From assembly GCA_021397835.1 (NCBI GenBank), contig JAJFZO010000575.1:4903001-4967000 (forward strand): 64,000 bases of DNA. The letters are read 5' to 3'. The DNA comes from Moringa oleifera (Eukaryota; Streptophyta; Magnoliopsida; Brassicales; Moringaceae). A program made the position numbers and the translations under genes. Within the stretch, counting starts at the first letter, position 1. Each line of letters starts with the position of its first letter. Under the pieces are notes generated by a model, which had not been told where the DNA came from, made no database searches, and saw nothing but the letters and a program-made list of their open reading frames with translations. Positions 12,290-23,067 of the stretch are shown one piece after another.

Positions 12290-15200
12290 CACGTTAAAGA
12301 ATGTATGTTATGTATTTAATGAGAGAGAAGATAATTTTTTGGAAAGGAAGCAACTCCAATACCCAAAAAAACAACGTAATAATCTTAAATATATATTTAA
12401 TTACAAAATTACATGTTAGCTTTGTCTTTAGTATTGCAATACCATCAAGAGCATCACCAGTAATAATTATATCATCACATATATAAAGAAAGTAAAATAT
12501 GACTAGCAAATTTGACAGGCAAAGTAAAATTATATTAACTTGAATAGAAACTAAGTGAGGTAAATACAGTTAAAAAAAATTTTCAAACTAAGCTTAAGGG
12601 GTTTATTTGAGACCATAAAGAGCTTCTTAAGTTAATTTACAAATCTTGCTAAGATTAAGAGAAACATCAAAAAGAGATATCATATAAGCTTCTTCTTGAA
12701 AATCACCATTCAAGAAGGTATATTTACTATAATAAGATACAAAAAAGGTAAAATTCTCATCAAAATCCAAGTTATGCTGCAAAGAGTATCCTTTATCAAT
12801 CAATAAAACTTTATATTTTTTAATGAATTCACCTACTTGCTTTTGATTTTGTAGAACAACGAGAGTCAATCATATGTTTGCTTGCTAAAAGGGTACCAAG
12901 TCCTAAGTAGAAGTCTAATGTAAAGGAATAAGTTCCTTAACTATAGTTTGTTGTCAAAGAGGATCAAAGGACTTGAATGATGAGAAAATAAAGTTGGATA
13001 GTTTAGTTACTTGAAAAAACATTGTGGAAAGTAATGAGAATTTATAGTCTCAAAACATACTAGAGTAGTCGGAGGATGAAGACTAGTAGTAGGACTAATG
13101 TTTGCTAAATTATCAATGTTAAACTGACAACAATTATGATCTGAAAGGAGAGTAGATGTGAAATAGCACACAAGATATTTGTATCAAAAGCAAAAAGATC
13201 AATATCAATGAGATCATACCTACTTATAACGTGAGGAGTAACCGAACTAAAAAAGGAAGAAATATGTTAAAGAAACAATTACATTATAACACTTATATCC
13301 TTTTGACTTGCATCATAATCCAAGAAAACACGTATTATAGGGTTTGAAGATAATTTAGTATGCTTGATAAGAGATTGAAGAATAAACATGTAGAAATAGG
13401 AAAAAGTTAGGAATACTACCATAAAACTTTTCAAAAGATGATAAACTTGAGTTTAATTTGGTTAAAATCTTATTAGTCAAATGAGTAGCAGTAAGAATTA
13501 TTTCTATCTCAAACTAACTAAGAACATGAAAAGATAACAAAAGATATTAAATACCTACGTGTCATTTCAACAACTGTATTTTAATTAAGAGTATCTCTAC
13601 AAAAAGTTTAATAGATATTTCTATCAAAAGCAAGTAAATTAAAAAAAGACATTAAGAGTATATTCCCGACCTAAATCATATACAAAAAAATATTGGTAGT
13701 AGTAAAATGTTAGATTTTAATAAAAATCAAAAAAATTAAAAAATATCAAAATAGTTAGATTGATGTTTCATAAGGTAGACTCAAATATAACAAGTAAAAA
13801 AGTCATCAATACTGCAAACATAATATATATGGTGATCCTTATTTTATAGTCACAAAAGAAGATCCACACACATCAGGGTGAACACGAGTAAATGATGTAA
13901 AAGTAAATGAAATGTTTCTCTCAAAAGTAAGGTAGAAAATTTAGTCAATTTACAACCATAACAATTTGAAATATCATGTGTTTTCAAATCTCATAGTACT
14001 TAAATAAAAACTAGAAATCTTAAATGGGGTGATGGAACATGACCGAGATAAGGGCACCACAAATAAAAATTAGAAGATGATTTACTTAAATGAAAAATAT
14101 GACTTTGGCATTAAAAATTACAAATTTTGGTATTTAAAATTTGATCAATCCAAAATATTAACCCTTTACCTATGGCTTGTTCCAATCAACTTCTCAGACT
14201 AGTGGGTCCTTACAAAACAATACATTTGAAATCACATAACTGATTAATAAAAAAGAGATCCAAAGTATGATTAATAATATAATAGACGTCAAGAAGAGAA
14301 AAATAAGATATGACTATAGAACCAACTCCTATTAATGATATAAAAACATTATTATAGACGATGTAGAAAATAAGAAAAATAAAGATGACAAATTAGGTGG
14401 CATAAAGTAAGAAGCTCTGAAATCTAAAACCTATAATGAATAAGGCATACTTGAAAAACTAAAGTATAACAAACCTATATGCAAGGAAGTAGACATAACA
14501 TGTGATGATATTACTAAAACTGTTTAAGTATATTTGGAGGTCTAATGGAAAGGGAACTATCATAATATTAGATTATGGTGGCTTGAAATAAAGTTCACTT
14601 ATGTGAGTGATTGTTAAACTTCCATAGAGATTACTAGTAGGGTTGTTTGTGATGTTGTTGATTTGCTTTATTTAATAGTTTGAGGCATTGAGCTTTTCAA
14701 TGATATTTTTCCTTGCAAAATTACATTCATCAGGAGCAACTCTCATATATGTCTTATTTTGATTACTTGCATACAGTCTCTAAGGCGTTACAAAGACAAA
14801 TGGAGGCATTGGAATAGTTTTTTTATTTTTTGTGATATTAAAGACGTATCTTCTTTAAGAAGAAGTTACTGACCGTTAAGTCAATAGAAGAAAGTGGATT
14901 ATTTGTGATACAAAATCATTTATTGGAGCCCCTCAAAATCATTAGGGAGGGTCATTAGAACCTAAACCAATCGTTGTTCTTTTCTGCAAGCAGTATAAGG
15001 AGAAAATATCCCTAGTTCTGATAATTCTATGAGATTTAATTGATCCTATAAATTTTTTATGGTATAGTAGAATTTCTAAATGCTTTGTTCAAGGTTTGAA
15101 TATTAGACTCTAACTGATATTGTTTTGCAAATTAGACTATGTATATAATCTTGCTAGATGTTCATGTACCCAGTTGGCACTCTCATACTTAGTGAGTTGA

Positions 15201-15330
15201 CTGTCTATTTTCATATTGTCTACATTCAAGCATCCAAATGTTTTGCATAATTGAGGATCTTTTCATCTTTAACTTGCCTAAAATATTTGTGCTGCGTAGA
15301 GCCACATATTTTTGCCCTTTAAAAAAATTT
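12290..15330 (-). mobile_element. Decayed Ty1/copia retrotransposon relic
   Basis: Read on the minus strand, recognisable pol pieces occur in copia order. A zinc-finger/pre-integrase piece reads CYGCKLTKF near 13,950, and the integrase start reads VHPDVCGSSFVT near 13,870 (compare the usual HSDVCGP). The reverse transcriptase pieces are LDFDENFTF and FLNGDFQEEAYM near 12,700-12,800 and the active-site block YICDDIIITGDALDGI near 12,470, where the usual YVDD is CDD-like. Upstream (14,950-15,300) gag-like residues are seen weakly. Many stops and frame breaks make it non-functional. No LTR pair, primer-binding site or target duplication could be found by eye, so the ends are approximate. Confidence 0.8.
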
Positions 15331-15419
15331 TCATCACATAACACATATGAGCTTTTTTATAGATCAGGTGTTAGTACTTTACAAATCCTTTGGGCTTAGG
15401 TTCAAATTATTTATGATAT

Positions 15420-15765
15420 ACTTAATTTTTTAGTTATTTATGATGGTGATAAAAAAAAGCCATAAAATATTATGGCGGTAAAAAAAAATCGTTAAAAAAA
15501 TTATGAGGGTTTTTAAATAACTAACACTAAAAAAATAGTCATAAAAATTATGACGGTTTTTAAATAACTAACACTAAAAATAGTCATAAAACTTTTGATA
15601 GTTTTTAAATAACTGATAATAAAAAAATTGTTATAAATTTAGGATAATTTTTAAATAACTGTTATAAAATATTTAAATTTTTAGTTATTTATGATGGTCA
15701 TAAAAAAATTATTGTAAAAAATTATTATTAAAAAAAACTTTTTTTAATGACAGAGAAGATTTGAA
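15420..15765. repeat. AT-rich array of a diverged unit of about 60 bp
   Basis: Repeats of a unit built around GGTTTTTAAATAACTAACACT and TAGTCATAAAA occur at about 15,510, 15,555 and 15,600, with a decayed copy near 15,650. The phrase TTAGTTATTTATGATGGT is found at both ends (15,431 and 15,681). The pattern resembles the subterminal repeats of plant CACTA-type DNA transposons, but no CACTA terminal inverted repeat was found. The array ends about 60 bp before sequence shared with copy 1 begins. Confidence 0.6.
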
Positions 15766-16003
15766 ATGGATTATTTTAAGTTATTTTATTTTAAGAAAAC
15801 GAAACGGTATAGTATATTTTAACTGCATTGCTCCATTTTTGTGTCCTTAAGGAAACTGTTTCTTTCTTTTCCTCTCAACTGTTTTGCAATTCTTTTATTT
15901 ATCTCCTTCTCACCATTTTCTGAGTCCTATGACATTCTGGCGAACAATATGTCATATTCTATGTGATGTTCGCGCTATGTTTCTTGTTTTAGGAAGGAGG
16001 TTG

Positions 16004-16009
16004 ATGTAA
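16004..16009 (+). promoter_or_regulatory. AUGUAA start-stop upstream ORF in the leader of hydrolase copy 2
   Basis: The same ATGTAA hexamer as in copy 1, again exactly 73 nt (start to start) before the main ATG and again just after a TTTTAG acceptor-like site (ending at 15,992). The second mini-ORF of copy 1 is lost here because GATGAG became GAAGAG. Conservation of the hexamer and its spacing while neighbouring bases changed is suggestive, though the two copies are also simply young relatives. Confidence 0.6.
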
Positions 16010-16076
16010 CAGTTGAAGAGTTGATTAAAAGGGGCCGCCGTTGAGGGAAGTGTTGCCCGTGACGGAAGCAGGAAGA

Positions 16077-19000
16077 ATGTCGTGGCAAAGGAGACTTTGC
16101 GGAGTAGTAGTATTGATTGCAGGACTTGTTGGAACTGGTCTGTATTCTGTGGAAGGTCTACCGCATCGGATTCTTTTGGATACAGATGTGGATACTGATG
16201 ATTTTTTTGCTCTCTTGTATCTCCTGAAGCTTAACAGATCAGAATTTGAATTGGAGGTGAGCAAAGTAGCCGAGTTACAACCGCTGCTTAATGCTTTCCT
16301 TTTCTGCTCTTATGTTAATTAACATTAAGGTCTTGCTCGAAGCCATTGCAGATTGGATAAGTATCAGACTTGATAAGTCTTTCTCTCCAATGTTTAAAGT
16401 CTTGTTAATTCAGTTACCTTTCCTGTCAACGATGTGACTTACGCAAAACCAATACAAGTCCAGTCCAGTTTTGGCAATGTTTTATGACTCAGCATTCGAA
16501 GTTAAACCAGTAATGATAGACCTTGGTTTTACTTGTTTCAGGGAATCACTATCAGCACGAATTCATGGACCGACGCTGGGCACAGTGTTAATAAAATATA
16601 TGACATGCTCTACATGATGGGTCGTGATGATATTGCTGTTGGAGTGGGAGGTGATGGTGGGATACTCGAAGATGGCACCATACTCCAGGATGTTGGTGGA
16701 TATCTTCCTATAATTGAACAGGTCCGCTCAATTGTCATTTTTTGCTGCAGAACTTGATGAATAATCTTTTAAGTCGTTATAATGTTGAATATATCAATCA
16801 TGTCTGTATGCTTGTATCACTGTAAAATTTCAGACCGGTGGCGGAAGAAAGAGTGACATACTTAGTCCTTAGCTTTCGTAATTAACAATCCTGGTTTGTT
16901 TTCATATGTACAAAGTTTATATCGCGTCTTTTTTTGTATTAGGGCATGACAACCACAGGTGGCTGCAGATATCGGCAAGCAATTCCTGTAGGTCATGGAG
17001 GTCGATTAGATTTCGATACTAACTATGGCATACGAAAAGCATTCCTTCCACAGGTATATAGTATTGGAATCAGTGCTACTTTCATTTCAGACAGAAGTAA
17101 CCAGTATGAGGAACAAATTTCTGTTCTATCCTTCTTTTGTTATTAGTCAATCAATCATGTTTCAACTAATTGTTTCGTGGCACAAAACCAGGGCAGCAGG
17201 AGATATTCTCCTCTTCAGCAACCGACTGCCCAACAAGTGTTGATTGACAAAGTATCAGCTGGTCCTGTGACAGTTTTCATAACGGGAAGTCACACAAATT
17301 TTGCCATTTTTCTCATGACTAAGCCACACCTAAAGAAAAATGTTAAGAACGTATATATTATGGGGGGTGCCGTAAGGTTGACAAATCAAACTGGCTGCTG
17401 CTCACTTGACAACGGTACTTCTTGCCAGCTTCCACAGTGTGGTGACCGTGGTAATTTGTTCACAGACTCCACCAGTAATCCTTATGCAGAGTTCAATTTC
17501 TTCGAAGACCCTTTTGCTGCATACCAGGTACACGTATAACTAGTGTGCTACAAGCTATTTGTCTCATGGCGTTTCTTAGATTCATGGAAGCCTGAATGTA
17601 ACAGAGGATATTTGCTCCTTGCAGGTGATTCATGCGGGCATTCCCATTACGCTTGTTCCCCTTGATGCAACGAATACCATACCAACAACTGAACATTTCT
17701 TCAAGGCATTTGAGCGGAAACAAGACACATATGAGGCACAATACTGCTTCCAGGCATTGAAAATGGCCCGTGACACTTGGGTGGATGAGCATTTCTACTC
17801 AGTAAGTTTCTCTTGAGGTTCCAGAAATGTTCTCTGAACACTATGATAACGAAAAGCACGTTCAGTTTTTGAATTTATTTTGGAGAATGGAATTAGGACC
17901 GTAATCAATCTGATGAACTCACTGCAGAGCTACTTCATGTGGGATTCGTTTATGGCTGGTGTGGCAGTCTCAATCATGAGTAATCCACACAAGGCAAACG
18001 GGGAAAACGACTTTGCTGAAATGGAGTACATGAACGTAACTGTAGTTACTTCGAATGAACCTTATGGAATCTCTGATGGCTCAAATCCATTTTTTGATGG
18101 CCGTATAGTTCCAAAATTTAACTTAAAAAAAGGTGGAGTTCATAGTGGTCATGCACAGACAGGACTAAGAGATCCTTTTTGCATTGCGGGGAAGTCCAAA
18201 GGAAGATGCAAAGTAATTGCTATCTCTGTCTGCTTTCAGTACTCATGTTATAATTATTCAGACTGCTACATAAACATTGTCATCTGTGATCAAGCAGGAT
18301 GGTTATACAAAGGAGGTAACTGATGCTGAAGCAGTGTCGGTTCTTGTTGCCACCAAAGCAAAACCGAATCGGAATATGGAGAGTGAAATTGACAGAGAAT
18401 TTCTCCAAAGCTTCTTGGATGTAAGTTCATCAAACTACGCTTTCTGTCTGATTGCATATACTAACAGTAGGTACAAGTTGAGGTACCTGTCTGATCCTTC
18501 TTTTGTGGGGTGTAGATTCTAAATCGCCCTCAACAGGCTGGGAGGTTTAATTTTACGACTCAGTTTCCTTATTACAAAGAAGTCTTCTACAGACCAGATA
18601 TGGGAACAGGAAAGCGGGGGAAGCCTGTGGTATTTGACACAGATATGAGTGCTGGAGATTTTCTGGCACTGTTTTGTCTCCTGAAAGTGCCTGTAGAAGC
18701 AATCGACCTTAAAGTAAGTAATGTTTCACACTTAAAGATAATCCTTAGTTTGACATGTTGATGTAGTGATACCGATGACCTTAATTTACCAACTTTGATT
18801 CTGAATTAGCTGTTCCATTAGAAAAAGCTACTTGAGTTTCTGCATAGAGTTGATTGAACATGAATAAGGTATTCTTCATAACTGGGTATTCTGTCAAATG
18901 GGAACTTGCATGTTCAGGCCTTAGTACGGATAACTTCAATGAAAATAGAAGTTTTCATGGATATTCATTCAATGTGCACCTGTTTTATGTCATGTAATTC

Positions 19001-20393
19001 AGGCAATAATAGTAAGTCCGACTGGGTGGGCTAATGCAGCAACAATAGACGTGGTCTATGATTTACTGCATATGATGGGTCGTGACGACGTTCCAGTTGG
19101 TCTAGGAGATGTGTTTGCTACAAACCAGTCTGATCCAGTTTTTCCCCCTGTTGGAGACTGCAAGTATGTTAAGGCCATCCCCCATGGCTATGGTGGATTT
19201 ATGGACTCAGACAATCTTTACGGCCTTGCCCGTGATATGCCACGGAGTCCTAGAAGGTATCTTCTATTCTGCTGATCCTGTCTCTCATTGCGTGTGTGTC
19301 GGATAGTCTGGGGCTGAATTTTCAGTACCGTTTTAGATACACTGCAGAAAACTCCGTGAAATTTGGTGCTCCTCGCGATACTGCACATCCAGAACTCAGG
19401 CAACCTCTGGCATTGGAAATTTGGGAGTCTGTTCTGAAAAATCTGGATCCAGGATCTAAGATTACCATACTGACCAATGGACCACTGACTAATCTAGCAA
19501 AGATCATTTCACTGGGGCATATCTCCAGCTCCCTTATTCAGGTAAGTGCATATATCTGCTCCAACTAGAAGAATAGCTAAAGAAATTAAAGGAAATATCC
19601 GCATTGTTGCAGCAGTGATTCGAAAACCTTATTGCAGGATGTGTACATTGTTGGAGGACACATGAAGGATGGTGACATGGACAAAGGAAATGTCTTCAGT
19701 GTTCCATCAAACAAATATGCAGAATTCAATATGTATCTTGACCCTTTAGCTGCGAAAACAGTTTTTGATTCAGAACTAAACATCACACTGATTCCGCTTG
19801 GAACTCAGCGCAAGGTAAGTTCATTTCCTCCGGTACTGGAAAAGCTCAACCTGATGAGGGAGACTCCTGAGGCTCAGTTTGCCCATCGATTGCTGTCAAG
19901 GCTATATCATTTGCAGCAGAATCATCCGAGCTATCATCATATGGTATTTCTACTAACATCTAAATTGATTTGCAGTGGCATTTAGAATAGTTCGTTCTTC
20001 CTGCTTCTGCATCTGTTATTCCTAAAGATTTATTGTTTAACACAGGATATATTCTTGGGAGAAATTCTTGGTGCAGTGTCGTTGGCCGGTGATCATTCCT
20101 CACTAAAACCAACCTTCCAAGTCAAGCCTGTCGAGGTTATTGCCAGGGGTGTTGAATCCGAAGATGGGGAAATTGTGATTGATAAAAGGAAAGGGAAACT
20201 AGTCAGAATATTGAAAAATCTGAATTCTACAGCCTATTACCACCAATTTGTGAATCAGCTCAGCGATAAGAAACAGTCTGCTGTTATCGGAAGCTTTGAT
20301 GAACAGGTTGAAATGTGGACTACACCACCTAATCAAACTCATATCTCTCCTCAAGGCACTATTTTAAGTGGTACTTCCTCTTTTTCGTCTTGA
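16077..20393 (+). CDS. NSH3: NSH3-type two-domain inosine-uridine nucleoside hydrolase, tandem copy 2
   Basis: Second intact copy with the same twelve-exon pattern and intron phases as copy 1. Exon 1 is 16077-16256, exon 2 is 16542-16721, and the last exon is 20046-20393. It encodes about 900 aa. Both hydrolase domains are present: DTDVDTDD and AEFNFFEDP in the first, DTDMSAGD and EFNMYLDP in the second. The C-terminus is 13 residues longer than in copy 1 because the TAA stop of copy 1 corresponds to CAA here and the frame runs on to a TGA. An N-terminal hydrophobic segment (residues about 7-24) suggests secretion. The ATG at 16077 is the first Met in frame. No disabling mutation was seen, so both copies should be functional. 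The promoter beyond the shared leader differs completely from copy 1, which favours different expression. Confidence 0.93.
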
Positions 20394-21935
20394 AGTATAG
20401 CAGAGAAACCTCCTCCTCATTGTTTTTCAGAAAGAGAGTATTCATTATCTACTTCGTGAAAGGAAAATTATTGCCTTTCTAGAGTCAGAAAAGTAAAGAG
20501 GAGATAGAAAATTTGGTGACTGAAATTTCCTGCTTATATCTCAATAAAGTCTGAATATTCGAACTAAATTACTCTCATATTCTTAAAACAGTAAAAGATT
20601 AAGTCATATTGGTTTTATTTTAGCAAAAATCATGCAGAAAATATAACGTATTGTTAACAGAAATCAGATGCTGCACATTATAAGAATTGTAATATTGGGC
20701 TAAGTTGTCTAGAAATCATAATTAAGATTTCAAACAGATAATACAAATAGAAATCATAATTAAGATTTCAAACAGATAATACAAATTAAAAACGTATTAT
20801 ATTTACGTAAATTCATTTTCGCAAAAGGAAACAAATGGTTTGTCCACTAGAGGAGACAAATCATTGCTAAGGAAATTTTCTCATGTCAGTGGGAGTTATT
20901 ATGAGCTTAATGGGGGCAATCTTTGCAAGGTTGACCATTAATACATCATTATTGTCAATTTACTAAGCTGATTCAGTCAAAGATGCTTCCTTGCCTCCTC
21001 CATGGATTTGAGGCCTTAATCATCCTACTTCCTAAACTTTGTTTGCTAATCTGATAGGTCTCCATTATTGTCAGATGCTTTCACATTACATCTGCCTTGG
21101 CAGATTTTTCTTTTGTTTTTCTTGCATCTGTCTGGTTAGCAACCAGCAATGATTACTGTAATAGTAAAAGACTGTACTGTTTTGTTTTGTGGGCAAGCAA
21201 TGCGGATGGAAAAGGTATGGGGCATAACCATGTTTTTCTTCTATTCTCTGGGCGGCAGACAGGGGGACAGGCCAACAGATTTTCAGTTGACCTTCTAAGA
21301 ACCTTAATCTTGGCAAATTTAGCCAACTCAGCATTTGCTGTCAAATTGCAGCAATAGTCACTGTTTTTGGCATTTTGTTTGACGCATACAAGCATGGATG
21401 CCAACCAAGGACACCTATAGGATGTCTGCTGCCTTGGCTCTGCTAATAGAAAATTTGAACCCAACAACTAAATCTTCCCTCAGACATCAGCCAACCTACT
21501 TCACTTAACATCTAAGCAATAATCAACCAGGGAACCATGAACCCAGAAGAGCCACGACCAAAATGGTTTAGCCTGTCTGCTGCCCAGAGAGAGAAAGGAA
21601 GCAAAGATGGTATTCATGCAGGTTTCAGATAATCTCAATATGATGGCAGGGGAGTTCCTTTCAGATAATCAGAAATACTTTAGAAAATGTGATTGACACA
21701 AGAAAAACTTTGTTTTGAGCTTGGAAGACATAACCGAGGTGTTGCATTAGAGGGAAAATTCTTCCCATCTTTCGTTGAACTGATACAATTGGTAAGATCA
21801 TTAGTTGACAAAGAGCAGCTTACATAAGAGATATCAAAATCCATGAAGGTGCTTACAGCTACACCTACAACCCCTCACCCCCCCAACCCCAAACAAACCA
21901 CCAAGTTTACCGGCTTCCCCTTTAAATTCACAGCC
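20394..21935. other. Spacer between hydrolase copy 2 and AHP gene
   Basis: Contains the 3' flank of copy 2 and, at its right end, the presumed 3' UTR of the minus-strand AHP gene. A perfect 38-bp tandem duplication lies at 20,711-20,786. Open frames around 21,100-21,470 overlap each other on both strands and have no family motif, so none is called. Confidence 0.5.
20711..20786. repeat. Perfect 38-bp tandem duplication
   Basis: The unit starting AGAAATCATAATTAAGATTT and ending AATACAAAT occurs twice back to back with no mismatch (20,711-20,748 and 20,749-20,786). Perfect identity in non-coding DNA indicates a recent slippage event and a likely length polymorphism. Confidence 0.9.
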
Positions 21936-23067
21936 TTAAAAACTCAACTCCATCATGGGAATAGATCCACCAGCTGTCACAACTTGCTGCTCGAGCTGCA
22001 ACCAGAAAATAATTAATTTTGTCTAAGTAAAATTTGTTCAATGGAAGTCTAAGTGAAGAAATTGGACTCACCCTGAATAGAGTTTCAAGCTTGTTCTTCA
22101 CAAGGTAATACTCTTGTTTCACTTGTTGCAGACATCTATGGCACCTGAAATCATCATATGTCCTCATAAGCATATAAAAAAAAAAGAGTATGGTTTTGGT
22201 GTTTGTCTCTGGGTCTGCTCTGAAATTCAGTAGCTGATTGGACAAAAAGAAAAAGAAAGAAAAGAAAGGAAAATCCTTTCAAACTCACGCATCAGTGTTC
22301 TGCTCCTCACAGAAGTTGCGGAAAGCTATGCAAGCATTCTTAACTCTCTGTGCACCTATGCTGTTACCAAAACAAAAAGATTGATCACATCAAAAAAGAA
22401 TGTATTAAACAATAGGCACAACCAAATTCTGCTACTCTGCATCCTATTTCTTATTCTCTTTCTCAGATCTGAGCTAAATTCAGTATTCTTGTCAGGTTTA
22501 AACAACGGGATAAATTATATAAAAGAGCACCTGGAGCTGCTACCCTTCAACTGATGAACATGGGCATCAACCCTTTTGAAGTCTGGACTTGGCTGATCTC
22601 TAAGAAACAACAAGAAAGGACAAAAACCCAGAAAAGATTAAGGCAATGTATTAGTCATGATCAGCTAAAATCAACCATAACCAAGGAATAAGTAGAAGAA
22701 AAGATAGAGAAGGCGAGGGTGAAGGCCTTACAGAGCCATAGTGAGATCATTGAGAAGCCTCTCAGAATCTTCGAAGAAGAGAGAGACCACTTCAACAACA
22801 AAATCTGGGTTGCTCTCATCTTGCAGTTGCTGAAGCTGTAAGAACTGACTGTCCAGAAAGCCCTTCTCATACCAACAGAAGAAACAGCAACACAAACAAT
22901 CCCGGTAACCAAGTACCCAAATGGAAACAGAACAGGAGAACATGAAAGAAACATAAACCTATTTAGAATGATTCAAACGTTTTACATCTCAAAGTGCTCT
23001 AGCTTACCTCCATAAACAAGGACTTCGTGTACTCGAGCAACCTTCTCTGCATCTGCCCCACCTCCAT
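21936..23067 (-). CDS. AHP1: Histidine-containing phosphotransfer protein (AHP1 type)
   Basis: Shuttles phosphate between histidine kinase receptors (cytokinin, possibly osmosensing) and nuclear response regulators. Six exons join in frame: 23067-23008, 22862-22732, 22599-22531, 22360-22289, 22144-22072 and 21995-21936, giving 154 aa, the usual AHP size. It starts [20 protein letters not shown], and the helix-bundle HPt motif [13 protein letters not shown] straddles exons 3 and 4. The His of HQLKGSS is the phosphorylated residue, so this is an authentic AHP and not a pseudo-HPt such as AHP6, which lacks it. The protein ends SIPMMELSF. All splice sites are GT-AG. The upstream region is rich in CT repeats and carries a telo-box-like AACCCTAACCC near 23,433, elements often seen in plant promoters and leaders. 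Confidence 0.95.

Noticed and set aside
21086..21467. Overlapping open frames on both strands behind copy 2
   Set aside because: They mirror each other on opposite strands without motif or conserved partner in the copy 1 flank.
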